Source: Mimachlamys varia (taxonomy: Eukaryota; Mollusca; Bivalvia; Pectinida; Pectinidae). Taken from it: a stretch of 64,000 nt of DNA. The position numbers and the translations under genes are program-made. Below, piece by piece: positions 1 through 13,700 of the stretch (positions are counted from its first letter, which is position 1; every line of letters starts with the position of its first letter). The stretch is taken from positions 12,210,001 to 12,274,000 of the forward strand of contig OX392527.1 in NCBI GenBank assembly GCA_947623455.1, in the 5' to 3' direction. Below the pieces are notes generated by a model. It was not told where the DNA came from. It made no database searches and saw only the letters and a list, made by a program, of their open reading frames with translations.

Positions 1-3000
1 GGTATAGTGATGATAGCTTTATGGAGTTATATATAGATCCTGTAGGTATAGTGGTGATAGCTTTATGGAGTTATATATAGATCCTGTAGGTATAGTGGTG
101 TTAGCTTTATGGAGTTATATATAGATCCTGTAGATATAGTGGTGATAGCTTTATGGAGTTATATATAGATCCCGTAGATATAGTGGTGATAGCTTTATGG
201 AGTTATATATAGATCCTGTAGGTATAGTGGTGATAGCTTTATGGAGTTATATATAGATCTTGTAGGTATAGTGGTGATAGCTTTATGGAGTTATATATAG
301 ATCCTGTAGATATAGTGGTGATAGCTTTATGGAGTTATATATAGATCCTGTAGATATAGTGGTGATAGCTTTATGGAGTTATATATAGATCCTGTAGATA
401 TAGTGGTGTTAGCTTTATGGAGTTATATATAGATCATGTAGGTATAGTGGTGATAGCTTTATGGAGTTATATATAGATCCTGTAGATATAGTGGTGATAG
501 CTTTATGGAGTTATATATAGATCCCGTAGATATAGTGGTGATAGCTTTATGGAGTTATATATAGATCCTGTAGATATAGTGGTGATAGCTTTATGGAGTT
601 ATATATAGATCCCGTAGATATAGTGGTGATAGCTTTATGGAGTTATATATAGATCCCGTAGATATAGTGGTGATAGCTTTATGGAGTTATATATATAGAT
701 CCCGTAGATATAGTGGTGATAGCTTTATGGAGTTATATATAGATCCCGTAGATATAGTGGTGATAGCTTTATGGAGTTATATATAGATCCCGTAGATATA
801 GTGGTGATAGCTTTATGGAGTTATATATATAGATCCTGTAGATATAGTGGTGATAGCTTTATGGGGTTATATATAGATCATGTAGGTATAGTGGTGTTAG
901 CTTTATGGTGTTATATATAGATCATGTAGATATAGTGGTGATAGCTTTATGGAGTTATATATAGATCCCGTAGATATAGTGGGGATAGCTTTATGGAGTT
1001 ATATATAGATCATGTAGGTATAGTGATGATAGCTTTATGGAGTTATATATAGATCCCGTAGGTATAGTGGTGATAGCTTTATGGAGTTATATATAGATCC
1101 CGTAGGTATAGTGGTGGTAGCTTTATGGAGTTATATATAGATCCCGTAGATATAGTGGTGATAGCTTTATGGAGTTATATATAGATCCTGTAGGTATAGT
1201 GGTGATAGCTTTATGGAGTTATATATAGATCCTGTAGGTATAGTGGTGATAGCTTTATGGAGTTATATATAGATCCTGTAGGTATAGTGGTGATAGCTTT
1301 ATGGAGTTATATATAGATCCTGTAGGTATAGTGGTGATAGCTTTATGGAGTTATATATAGATCCTGTAGATATAGTGGTGATAGCTTTATGGAGTTATAT
1401 ATAGATCCTGTAGGTATAGTGGTGATAGCTTTATGGAGTTATATATAGATCCTGTAGGTATAGTGGTGATAGCTTTATGGAGTTATATATAGATCCTGTA
1501 GGTATAGTGGTGATAGCTTTATGGAGTTATATATAGATCCTGTAGATATAGTGGTGATAGCTTTTTGGAGTTATATATAGATCCTGTAGGTATAGTGGTG
1601 ATAGCTTTATGGAGTTATATATAGATCCGGTAGATATAGTGGTGGTAGCTTTATGGAGTTATATATAGATCCTGTAGGTATAGTGGTGATAGCTTTATGG
1701 AGTTATATATAGATCCTGTAGGTATAGTGGTGATAGCTTTATGGAGTTACATATAGATCATGTAGGTATAGTGGTGATAGCTTTATGGAGTTATATATAG
1801 ATCCTGTAGATATAGTGGTGATAGCTTTATGGAGTTATATAGATCATGTAGGTGTAGTGGTGATAGCTTTATGGAGTTATATATAGATCCTATAGGTATA
1901 GTGGTGATAGCTTTATGGAGTTATATATAGATCCTGTAGGTATAGTGGTGATAGCTTTATGGAGTTATATATAGATCCCGTAGGTATAGTGGTGGTAGCT
2001 TTATGGAGTTATATATAGATCCCGTAGATATAGTGGTGATAGCTTTATGGAGTTATATATAGATCCCGTAGGTATAGTGGTGGTAGCTTTATGGAGTTAT
2101 ATATAGATCCTGTAGATATAGTGGTGATAGCTTTATGGAGTTATATATAGATCTTGTAGATATAGTGGTGATAGCTTTATGGAGTTATATATAGATCCTG
2201 TAGGTATAGTGGTGATAGCTTTATGGAGTTATATATAGATCCCGTAGATATAGTGGTGATAGCTTTATGGAGTTACATATAGATCCCGTAGATATAGTGG
2301 TGATAGCTTTATGGAGTTATATATAGATCCTGTAGATATAGTGGTGATAGCTTTATGGAGTTATATATAGATCCTGTAGGTATAGTGGTGATAGCTTTAT
2401 GGAGTTATATATAGATCCCGTAGATATAGTGGTGATAGCTTTATGGAGTTACATATAGATCCCGTAGATATAGTGGTGATAGCTTTATGGAGTTATATAT
2501 AGATCGTGTAGATATAGTGGTGATAGCTTTATGGAGTTATATATAGATCCCGTAGATATAGTGGTGTTAGCTTTATGGAGTTATATATAGATCCTGTAGG
2601 TATAGTGGGGATAGCTTTATGGAGTTATATATAGATCCCGTAGATATAGTGGTGTTAGCTTTATGGAGTTATATATAGATCCTGTAGGTATAGTGGGGAT
2701 AGCTTTATGGAGTTATATATAGATCCTGTAGGTATAGTGGGGATAGCTTTATGGAGTTATATATAGATCCTGTAGATATAGTGGTGATAGCTTTATGGAG
2801 TTATATATAGATCCCGTAGGTATAGTGGTGTTAGCCTTATGGAGTTATATATAGATCCTGTAGGTATAGTGGGGATAGCTTTATGGAGTTATATATAGAT
2901 CCTGTAGATATAGTGGGGATAGCTTTATGGAGTTATATATAGATCCTGTAGGTATAGTGGGGATAGCTTTATGGAGTTATATATAGATCCTGTAGGTATA

Positions 3001-4083
3001 GTGGGGATAGCTTTATGGAGTTATATATAGATCGTGTAAATATAGTGGTGATAGCTTTATGGAGTTATATATAGATCCTGTAGGTATAGTGGTGATAGCT
3101 TTATGGAGTTACATATAGATCCTGTAGGTATAGTGGTGATATCTTTATGGAGTTATATATAGATCCTGTAGATATAGTGGTGATAGCTTTATGGAGTTAT
3201 ATATAGATCGTGTAAATATAGTGGTGATAGCTTTATGGAGTTACATATAGATCCTGTAGATATAGTGGTGATAGCTTTATGGAGTTATATATAGATCCTG
3301 TAGGTATAGTGGTGTTAGCCTTATGGAGTTATATATAGATCCTGTAGGTATAGTGGTGATAGCTTTATAGAGTTATATATAGATCCCGTAGATATAGTGG
3401 TGATAGCTTTATGGAGTTATATATGGATCATGTAGGTATAGTGGTGATAGCTTTATGGAGTTATATATAGATCCCGTAGGTATAGTGGTGATAGCTTTAT
3501 GGAGTTATATATAGATCCTGTAGATATAGTGGTGATAGCTTTATGGAGTTATATATAGATCCTGTAGATATAGTGGTGATAGCTTTATGGAGTTATATAT
3601 AGATCCCGTAGGTATAGTGGTGATAGCTTTATGGAGTTATATATAGATCCTGTAGATATAGTGGTGATAGCTTTATGGAGTTATATATAGATCCCGTAGG
3701 TATAGTGGGGATAGCTTTATGGAGTTATATATAGATCCTGTAGATATAGTGGTGATAGCTTTATGGAGTTATATATAGATCCCGTAGGTATAGTGGTGAT
3801 AGCTTTATGGAGTTATATATAGATCCTGTAGGTATAGTGGTGATAGCTTTATGGAGTTACATATAGATCCCGTAGGTATAGTGGTGATAGCTTTATGGAG
3901 TTATATATAGATCCTGTAGGTATAGTGGTGATAGCTTTATGGAGTTATATATAGATCCTGTAGGTATAGTGGTGATAGCTTTATGAAGTTATATATAGAT
4001 CCTGTAGGTATAGTGGTGATAGCTTTATGGAGTTATATATAGATCACGTAGGTATAGTGGTGATAGCTTTATGGAGTTACATA
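1..4083. repeat. 44-bp minisatellite array, truncated by the window edge
   Basis: Head-to-tail 44-bp units, about 93 copies. Each contains TAGCTTTATGGAGTTATATA followed by AGATCCTGTAG or AGATCCCGTAG. Variation is mostly single-base (ggtata/gatata, cctg/cccg, tggtg/tgggg), with a few TA expansions (for example near 690 and 825). The array is already in progress at base 1, so its true left end is outside the window. It ends abruptly at about 4083. Every frame is broken by stops, so it is non-coding. No gene is visible here; it could be the continuing intron of the minus-strand gene at 4559-14249, or intergenic DNA. Confidence 0.97.
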
Positions 4084-4368
4084 CAACTTTGACTTCTGTC
4101 TCATCTGTTTCCATTTGAACTAAACAAGTACTCTTCAGGAACGGTTATTGCTAACAACTTATGTTTCCCTGAGTAATGAGAGATGTAAAACTTTAAACAA
4201 TTCACATACCAGAATATTGGTGTGTTGCCAAATATTTATCAGTAAGTTCTGTTGGTAGATAAGTGATGTGTGACCTTAATCAATGTTTAAAAAACAGGCA
4301 CATTTAATCTACAGACTGTCCTGTCTTTCTTGTTACCTTTAGTTTAGATCCTGGCCTACCATATCCAT
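4084..4368. other. Unique AT-rich sequence, no gene seen
   Basis: Non-repetitive AT-rich DNA between the 44-bp and 33-bp arrays. I see no exon with coding sense on either strand. Confidence 0.6.
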
Positions 4369-4555
4369 AGATATATCTATGTACCTACCTTTGTATTAAC
4401 GAGATATATCTATGTACCTACCTTTGTATTAACAAGATATATCTATGTACCTACCTTTGTATTAATGAGATATATCTATACACCTACCTTTGTATTTACA
4501 AGATATATCTATGTACCTACCTTTGTATTAACAAGATATATCTATGTACCTACCA
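4369..4555. repeat. 33-bp minisatellite abutting a splice donor
   Basis: Between five and six units with an exact 33-bp step (AGATATATCTAT at 4369, 4402, 4435, 4468, 4501 and 4534). Read on the minus strand, each unit carries ACAAAGGTAGGTACATAG, which contains a donor-like AAG|GTAGGT. The array begins within a few bases of the inferred donor of the minus-strand exon at 4559-4731. It is therefore either the start of that intron or, if the exon is terminal, its 3' flank. Confidence 0.95.
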
Positions 4556-4558
4556 TAC

Positions 4559-4731
4559 CAATAAGAATTCCTTTGTTTTCGAACACCTTGAAGGCGTCGC
4601 TTTCTGGTCGTTTCTTCACCACTTGACGCCTGACATCAGGAGAAGAAGGGCTAGAGGGTTTTTCCTGGAAGGCCTTTATTCTGTTTTTAACAGATACATC
4701 CTTTTCTTCAGATGACTCCCTGTCATGTCTC
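4559..4731 (-). CDS. Cytoplasmic-tail exon of the membrane protein gene
   Basis: On the minus strand this follows the acceptor AATACAG and opens in the phase left by the exon at 13609-14249. The 57 codons include RHDRESSEEKDVSVKNR, IKAFQEKPSSPSSPD and KVFENKGILIG. The sequence is hydrophilic, rich in Ser/Pro/Lys/Glu, and carries SP pairs that could be phosphorylation sites. Codon structure is far better than in the flanking AT-rich DNA. The likely donor is TTG|GTATGG (4558-4553); a second candidate, GTAGGT, lies six bases on. If neither is used, the frame ends at a TAG shortly after. Function unknown. Confidence 0.55.
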
Positions 4732-7700
4732 CTGTATTGTTTTAAATAAAATGTTACTGTTATGACATTTTTCTCTTTAGATATTATGTTTGATTATAAA
4801 ATACATTGTATTTAGAAAACTACAAGTCCAGATAGTTTTAAGGGGTCATTTCACCGCAAAATCTTCCCGGAAGACTTAGTTCCGATCTCAGAGCGTGACT
4901 TGGTCGCTACAGGTTGCACGAAGTTGATGGTTGACTGAGGGTTGATCATGCCTTGATCTTCCGTGGTCGCATATTATCGAGGAATGGTCTTCCCTAAAAA
5001 GAGATTGTAGCTCGTTCAATCTAAAAGTCGCACAGAAAGCATTGAAAGAGCGAGCAAGGTCGAGAAAAGGATGTATTGGTCGAGGGACCATTGAGCCTAG
5101 AGCGGGGATGAGCGAAGCTCTGTCTTCTCAAGAAACTGATTGTGCGCATGGTCGTGCAGCTCAAAACTTGCTGGATCCATGCGATTTAGCTTCGCTCTTT
5201 TGTGATCAAGACTCGAGGCGCCCGACCTGTTGCTAGAAGTGCCCGCTCCCTATATTTTTACTATGTGCACAAAGCATCCACATCGAAGGTCAGACGAGAT
5301 GACATAGAACACAGAGCGTACACAGAAATAAATGGATAGATAGCATGGATTTTGTCTGCGACTATGGGGAAACTGAGGTACGATCATAGTCGTGCGTGGT
5401 CCCATGCGATTTTTCCAGATTGTACTTGGTGAAATGACCCCATTACATTTTTTTTTCCATTTTTTCGTGTTTGTTAACAAGTGTCTGTAAGTTGTGAGAA
5501 ACAATGTGAGGGATAGGACCAGATTGATAATGTCAGTAATACTAGGCACTTCAATTTACACCATTTACGTTCTCACAAATCTATCATATAGGTTCTAGAG
5601 ACAAAACAGGTGTTTTTTGTAGCATCTGTTACCATGCTGACTGCAATGTGTAGGATAAGAATGAGCTTTATAATATACAGGTCAGCATGTACATCGTACA
5701 TATAATAGATACCACCTTTTACCTTTTACTGACAATGGATGCTCAAAGTTATACCAAACCTTCTTAAAGCTTGTTTCAATGTACATCCCTATATTACAGA
5801 ACCAGGAGAGGAAGTAAACTTTACCTCAGATGTAGTGTTATATTTGTACGAAGTAGTATGTCTAAAAACATGGGGTTGTACATTGGCGTGAGAGAAAACC
5901 CAGGTCTACTATGTACCTCTGGTATACCTGTCTACTCACAACTTCCTTCCTATCTACACTACTTCTATGATTCAGGCCGTTACTAATGGTGTATTGTGTA
6001 AAGGAAACAACAAACGACGTGCATCACTGAGATAAAGCTCATTAATAGAGAGAACCTGGTAAAGTTTATACAATGTATGTTACTCATATAAGGAAAAATA
6101 TGCATGTATCATCAATTATTTTTTTTATATTGATGTGATAGCAAACAACAATAAAAAGTGTAGAGATTTTATGTTTAGTAGAGAGAGTACCAGTATTAAA
6201 ATATAGTAGAGATTTTATATATATATAGTAGAGAGATTACAGTAAACATAGTAGAGATTTTATATATAGTAGAGAGTACCAGTACAGTGTACATATAGTA
6301 GACATTTTATACATAGTAGAGAGAGAGTACCAGTATTTAGATATAGTAGAGATTTTATATATAGTAGAGAGAGATTTTATATATATAGTAGAGAGATTAC
6401 AGTAAATATAGTAGAGAGAGATTTTATATATAGTAGAGAGAGTACCAGAAGATATAGTAGAGGGATAATGTGGTAATGTTTGGTATACCAACCTACCTCA
6501 ATACCACAGGTTCATTTGTGGCATCTGAATCAAGACCAGGTCTGAAAGAAGTTGTAAATTATAATTTACGTAAATAAGTATCTAAACTTGACATTTTCTT
6601 CGTGCTGATTGTATGTAGCTAATCTGCACCTGTTTGAGATTGTAGTTTTACAGATCTTGCATTCTATAAAAATTACAGATTGTACTTTTGTACAAGCGGA
6701 ACTTACTATTTGTTATGTGTATTTATACATTGTTTACACATTATTTATACATTGTTTACACATTATTTATACATTGTTTACACATTATTTATACATTGTT
6801 TGCACATTGTTCACATATTATTAATACATTGTTCACACATTATTTTTACATTGTTCACACATTATTTTTACATTGTTCACACATTTTCTAGACATTATTT
6901 TTACATTATTTACACATTATTTATACATTGTTTGCACATTGTTCACATATTATTTATACATTGTTCACACATTATTTTTACATTGTTCACACATTATTTT
7001 TACATTGTTCACACATTTTCTAGACATTATTTTTACATTATTTACACATTATTTATATATTGTTCACACATTATTTATATATTGTTTATACTTTGTTTAC
7101 ACATTTCTTATACATTGTTCAAACATATTTTTAGACATTATTTACACATTGTTCACACATTTTTTATACATTGTTCACACATTATTCACACATTATTTAT
7201 ACATTGTTCAAACATATTTTTAGACATTATTTACACATTGTTCACACATTTTTTATACATTGTTCACACACATTTTTTAAACATTATTTTTACATTGTAT
7301 ACACATTGTTTGCACATTAGTTACACATTGTTAAAGACATGTGTCATAACACCTAGACAACACATATACTATGGCTACTGTGACCGGGTATACATGCGTC
7401 TAAGGCTACTGGCTTTGGTATGAATCAAAATATACTCTCCTTCTTGTGGCAGTTCATGAACAGACAATAGGAATCCATTTCTATGTTACAGAAATGGATA
7501 TTTGATATATCATTCCCCTTCCTCTACCCCTTTCTTCTTTTCCCTCCATTTATTTGTCCCCCTTCATTATTTTCCATGTTTCCTCCTCCTCCAGACTTCT
7601 CCCTCTCTCCCTCCTACTTCAAGTCTAATATGATTCCTACTGGATATGTTTTGGATGAGAGTGTAGATGAAGAGATTATAAGGATTTATCTTGCCATTAA

Positions 7701-10700
7701 CATATAGCCAGGCCTGGGACTGGAGCAGGAAGCCAGTGCTTCTGTATCAAAACTACAATCTTTTTTCACATCAACCCTGTGGCCTCAAGTACCTACCGGT
7801 GCACCCCCGAGATAACTCCAGATGTACGTTTAGTGAGTTCCTTCACTAGCACTGCTTTAAAAACAAAGGATTGTTACATTTTGCAGTTGCTGTAGTAAAT
7901 TTTAATATCCTATTTTTTTAATTCATTTGGGTGCATTGTCTGTCACATAACCTGAACTTCCATTCATGTTTTCATGAAAAATATTGGTACATACAATTGG
8001 CAGGGAATGGGGGAAGACGTGGCTGATATGTATCCCATAGTACATCATTATACTTGGAACGTTCTCATTGTGAACAATTAAATCATTCCAGCCATCTGAT
8101 TAACTTTGGTAAGGGCTTTATCATCAAAGGAAAGTGTGACAAAAACTTGATATAGCAAGCAGACAAAGATGCTAGCTACAAGGGTAGTTTTCGTTTGATG
8201 TGTGTGTTCATTATAAAACCAGTAATATTGGTCTGAGAACTAAAGGCCTGCGAGATACTATACTCCTTACATACCATTACACTGTGTTACCCCTTCCCCG
8301 TACCATTACACTGTGTTACCCCTGTAGGTACCTCAGCTTCCCCGTACCATTACACTGTGTTACCCCTTCCCCGTACCATTACACTGTGTAACCCCTTCCC
8401 CGTACCATAACACTGTGTTACCCCTTCCCCGTACCATTACACTGTGTTACCCCTTCCCCGTACCATAACACTGTGTTACCCTTTCCCCGTACCATAACAC
8501 TGTGTTACCCTTTCCCCGTACCATAACACTGTGTTACCCCTTCCCCGTACCATTACACTGTGTTACCCCTTCCCCGTACCATTACACTGTGTTACCCTTT
8601 CCCCGTACCATAACACTGTGTTACCCCTTCCCCGTACCATTACACTGTGTTACCCCTGTAGGTACCTCAGCTTCCTCGTACCATAACACTGTGTTACCCC
8701 TTCCCCGTACTATAACACTGTGTTAACCCTTCCCCATACCATTACACTGTGTTACCCCTTCCCCGTACCATTACACTGTGTTACCCCTTCCCCGTACCAT
8801 TACACTGTGTTACTCCTTCCCCGTACCATTACACTGTGTTACCCCTTCCCCGTACCATTACATTGTGTTATCCCTTCCCCGTACCATTACACTGTGTTAC
8901 CCTTCCCCATACCATTACACTGTGTTACCCCTTCCTCGTAACATTGCACTGTGTTACCCCTTCCTCGTACCATTACACTGTGTTACTCCTTCCCCGTACC
9001 ATTACACTGTGTTACCCCTTCCCCGTACCATTACACTGTGTTATCCCTTCCCCGTACCATTACACTGTGTAACCCCTTCCTCGTACCATTACACTGTGTT
9101 ACCCCTTCCCCGTACCATTACACTGTGTTACCCCTTCCCCGTACCATAACACTGTGTTATCCCTTCCCCGTACCATTACACTGTGTAACCCCTTCCTCGT
9201 ACCATTACACTGTGTTATCCCTTCCCCGTACCATTACACTGTGTAACCCCTTCCTCTTACCATTACACTGTGTTACCCCTTCCTCGTACCATTACACTGT
9301 GTTACCCCTTCCCCGTACCATAACACTGTGTTACCCCTTCCACATACCATTACACAGTGTTACCCCTTCCCCATACCATTACACTGTGTTACCCCTTCCC
9401 CGTACCATAACACTGTGTTACCTCTTCCTCGTACCATTACACTGTGTTACCCCTTCCCCGTACCATTACGCTATGTTACCCCTTCCCTGTACCATTGCAC
9501 TGTGTTACCCCTGTAGGTACCTCAGCTTCCCCGTACCATAACACTGTGTTACCCCTTCCCCGTACCATTACCCTGTGTTACCCCTGTAGGTACCTCAGCT
9601 TCCCCGTACCATATCACTGTGTTACCCCTTCCCCGTACCATTACACTGTGTTACCCCTTCCTCGTACCATTACACTTTATTACCCTTTCCCCGTACCATT
9701 ACACTATGTTACCCCTTCCCTGTACCATTACACTGTGTTACCCCTTCCCCGTACCATAACACTGTGTTACCCCTTCCCCATACCATTACACTGTGTAACC
9801 CCTTCCCCGTACCATTACACTGTGTTACCCCTTCCCTGTACCATAACACTGTGTTACCCCTTCCCCATACCATTACACTGTGTAACCCCTTCCCCGTACC
9901 ATTACACTGTGTTACCCCTTCCCCGTACCATAACACTGTGTTACCCCTTCCCCGTACCGTTACACTGTGTAACTCCTTCCCCGTACCATTACACTGTGTT
10001 ACCCTTTCCCCGTACCATTACACTGTGTAACCCCTTCCCCGTACCATTACACTGTGTTACCCCTTCCCCGTACCATTACACTGTGTTACCCCTGTAGGTA
10101 CCTCAGCTTCCCCTTACCATAACACTGTGTTACCCCTTCCCCATACCATTACACTGTGTTACCCCTTCCTCGTACCATTGCACTGTGTTACCCCTGTAGG
10201 TTCTTCAGCTTCCCCGTACCATTACACTGTGTTACCCCTTCCCCGTACCATAACACTTTGTTACCCCTTCCCCGTACCATTACACTGTGTTACCCCTTCC
10301 CCGTACCATTACACTCTGTTACCCCTGTAGGTACCTCAGCTTCCCCATACCCTTACACTGGGTCACCCCTATAGGTACCTCGGCTTCCCCATACCCTTAC
10401 ACTGTGTCACCCCTATAGGTACCATGGCTTTCCCCTACCATTACACTCTGTTACCCCTGTAGGGACCTCAGCTTCCCCATACCCTTACACTTGGTCACCC
10501 CTATAGGTACCTTGGCTTTCCCGTACCATTACAATGTGTTACCCCTGTAGGTACCTCAGCTTTTATGTACGGAACCTTTACACAAAGTTTTGTATCTAAA
10601 ATAACCTTATGAACTGCAATAATTAAAACTTGTATGGAAGTTAGAATGAATTTGATTGACTTACAGAAACAAAATTATGTATAAATAGGCACTGAAAAGG

Positions 10701-13700
10701 ACAAACTATTCGATTTCACTTGCATGCCCCTTCTATGAAATAAGTCTGGATACATCTGGTGTCATTGTGAGTGGTAATACTAGTACTATCACAAAACTTC
10801 CTTTTATTCATCCTGTAGAAATCAGAGGTTATCAGGAGACAAAAGGTCATTTGTAGGACATATAATGTTGCTATCTTGTTTCATTTGTTGTATAAATGAT
10901 CTGTAAATCCATGATTTGTCAGGCATAACTAAATTTATCTACATTTTATTGCTTAAATGCTTTTGTATTCCTTATCAGAAAAGGGAGATGCAGTTTTAAT
11001 GTGGTTCAACCCATGCCCACAATGAGATACAATCAGAATATGGAATGCACTTCTGGGTCTTAAATGAAATCCTTTCATCTTCCTAAGTCTCCTTTTAGCC
11101 TGACTTTTACCTCTTTAGTTATGAATGAAAACTTCTACCCCTAGAGAACTAAAGGTCATGATGATCATGATGCCCCCTCCCCTTCTACCCCTAGAGAACT
11201 AAAGGCTATGATGATCATGACACCCCCTCCCCTTTCCTCCCCTTCTACCCCTAGAGAACTAAAGGCTATGATGATCATGACACCCCCTCCCCTTTCCTCC
11301 CCTTCTACCCCTAGAGAACTAAAGGCTATGATGATCATGACACCCCCTCCCCTTTCCTCCCCTTCTACCCCTAGAGAACTAAAGGCTATGATGATCATGA
11401 CACCCCCTCCCCTTTCCTCCCCTTCTACCCCTAGAGAACTAAAGGCCATGATGATCATGACACCCCCTCCCCTTTCCTCCCCTTCTACCCCTAGAGAACT
11501 AAAGGCCATGATGATCATGACACCCCCTCCCCTTTCCTCCCCTTCTACCCCTAGAGAACTAAAGACCAAGATGATCATGACACCCCCTCCCCTTTCCTCC
11601 CCTTCTACCCCTAGAGAACTAAAGGCTATGATGATCATGACACCCCCTCCCCTTTCCTCCCCTTCTACCCCTAGAGAACTAAAGACCAAGATGATCATGA
11701 CACCCCCTCCCCTTTCCTCCCCTTCTACCCCTAGAGAACTAAAGGCTATGATGATCATGACACCCCCTCCCCTTTCCTCCCCTTCTACCCCTAGAGAACT
11801 AAAGGTCATGATGATCATGATGCCCCCTCCCCTTCTACCCCTAGAGAACTAAAGGCTATGATGATCATGACACCCCCTCCCCTTTCCTCCCCTTCTACCC
11901 CTAGAGAACTAAAGGCTATGATGATCATGACACCCCCTCCCCTTTCCTCCCCTTCTACCCCTAGAGAACTAAAGGCCATGATGATCATGACACCCCCTCC
12001 CCTTTCCTCCCCTTCTACCCCTAGAGAACTAAAGGCTATGATGATCATGACACCCCCTCCCCTTTCCTCCCCTTCTACCCCTAGAGAACTAAAGGTCATG
12101 ATGATCATGATGCCCCCTCCCCTTCTACCCCTAGAGAACTAAAGGCTATGATGATCATGACACCCCCTCCCCTTTCCTCCCCTTCTACCCCTAGAGAACT
12201 AAAGGCTATGATGATCATGACACCCCCTCCCCTTTCCTCCCCTTCTACCCCTAGAGAACTAAAGGCCATGATGATCATGATGCCCCCTCCCCTTTCCTCC
12301 CCTTCTACCCCTAGAGAACTAAAGGCTATGATGATCATGACACCCCCTCCCCTTTCCTCCCCTTCTACCCCTAGAGAACTAAAGGCTATGATGATCATGA
12401 CACCCCCTCCCCTTTCCTCCCCTTCTACCCCTAGAGAACTAAAGACCAAGATGATCATGACACCCCCTCCCCTTTCCTCCCCTTCTACCCCTAGAGAACT
12501 AAAGGCTATGATGATCATGACACCCCCTCCCCTTTCCTCCCCTTCTACCCCTAGAGAACTAAAGGCCATGATGATCATGATGCCCCCTCCCCTTTCCTCC
12601 CCTTCTACCCCTAGAGAACTAAAGGCTATGATGATCATGACACCCCCTCCCCTTTCCTCCCCTTCTACCCCTAGAGAACTAAAGGTCATGATGATCATGA
12701 TGCCCCCTCCCCTTCTACCCCTAGAGAACTAAAGGCTATGATGATCATGACACCCCCTCCCCTTTCCTCCCCTTCTACCCCTAGAGAACTAAAGGCTATG
12801 ATGATCATGACACCCCCTCCCCTTTCCTCCCCTTCTACCCCTAGAGAACTAAAGGCCATGATGATCATGACACCCCCTCCCCTTTCCTCCCCTTCTACCC
12901 CTAGAGAATTAAAGGCTATGATGATCATGACACCCCCTCCCCTTTCCTCCCCTTCTACCCCTAGAGAACTAAAGACCAAGATGATCATGACACCCCCTCC
13001 CCTTTCCTCCCCTTCTACCCCTAGAGAACTAAAGACCAAGATGATCATGACACCCCCTCCCCTTTCCTCCCCTTCTACCCCTAGAGAACTAAAGGCCATG
13101 ATGATCATGATGCCCCCGCCCCTTCTACCCCTAGAGAACTAAAGGCCATGATGATCATGACACCCCCTCCCCTTTCCTCCCCTTCTACCCCTAGAGAACT
13201 AAAGACCAAGATGATCATGACACCCCCTCCCCTTTCATCCCCTTATACCCCTAGAGAATTAAAGACAAAGATGATCATGATGCCCCTTCCTCTTTCCTCG
13301 ACACTGCCCCCTTTTGTATTTTCCACCCAATGATAATGAGCTGAACTATATATTTCTGTTTTTGGTTTACTCACTTTGGTTATAGAGACTATGCTTATAG
13401 GAACATGTAAAAAGGTATCAGTATAATTATTTATATTCTGTATCAATACCATCAGACTTGGCAGGACGATTCTGTAGAGAGTAGAAAACCTGAAGGCCAC
13501 ACTTTATTTTGATTTATATTTACACTGTTAAATGGGACACTAAATTGCCTGACTAGTTTGTAGCATGTAGACTACACAATGTTATACACACACTCTGTCT
13601 ATACTTACTCCTCTTTCGGTTCGTCTTCCTCTCCATTGAGAGGTTTCACTTCCTCCCCACTCTGCCTTCCATCTTCATTGCTTACAACAGTCTTTACGGT

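Noticed and set aside
6680..7423. 247-codon Tyr/His/Ile-rich frame
   Set aside because: Product of an 11-bp repeat that lacks stops in plus frames; three overlapping plus frames are open together.
7797..7851. Extra minus-strand exon of the membrane-protein gene (55 nt, AAAGCAG to CG|GTAGGT)
   Set aside because: Splice borders look good, but in the phase left by the exon at 13609 it hits a TAA, and its length would break the matching phase with 4731.
8271..10374. Pro/Leu-rich frames of up to 217 codons
   Set aside because: Pure 29-bp repeat translation with several overlapping frames and no conserved ends.
11165..13142. 20-residue repeat proteins on both strands of the 60-bp array
   Set aside because: Open on both strands simply because the unit is 60 bp without stops; 50-bp units shift the frame at five places.
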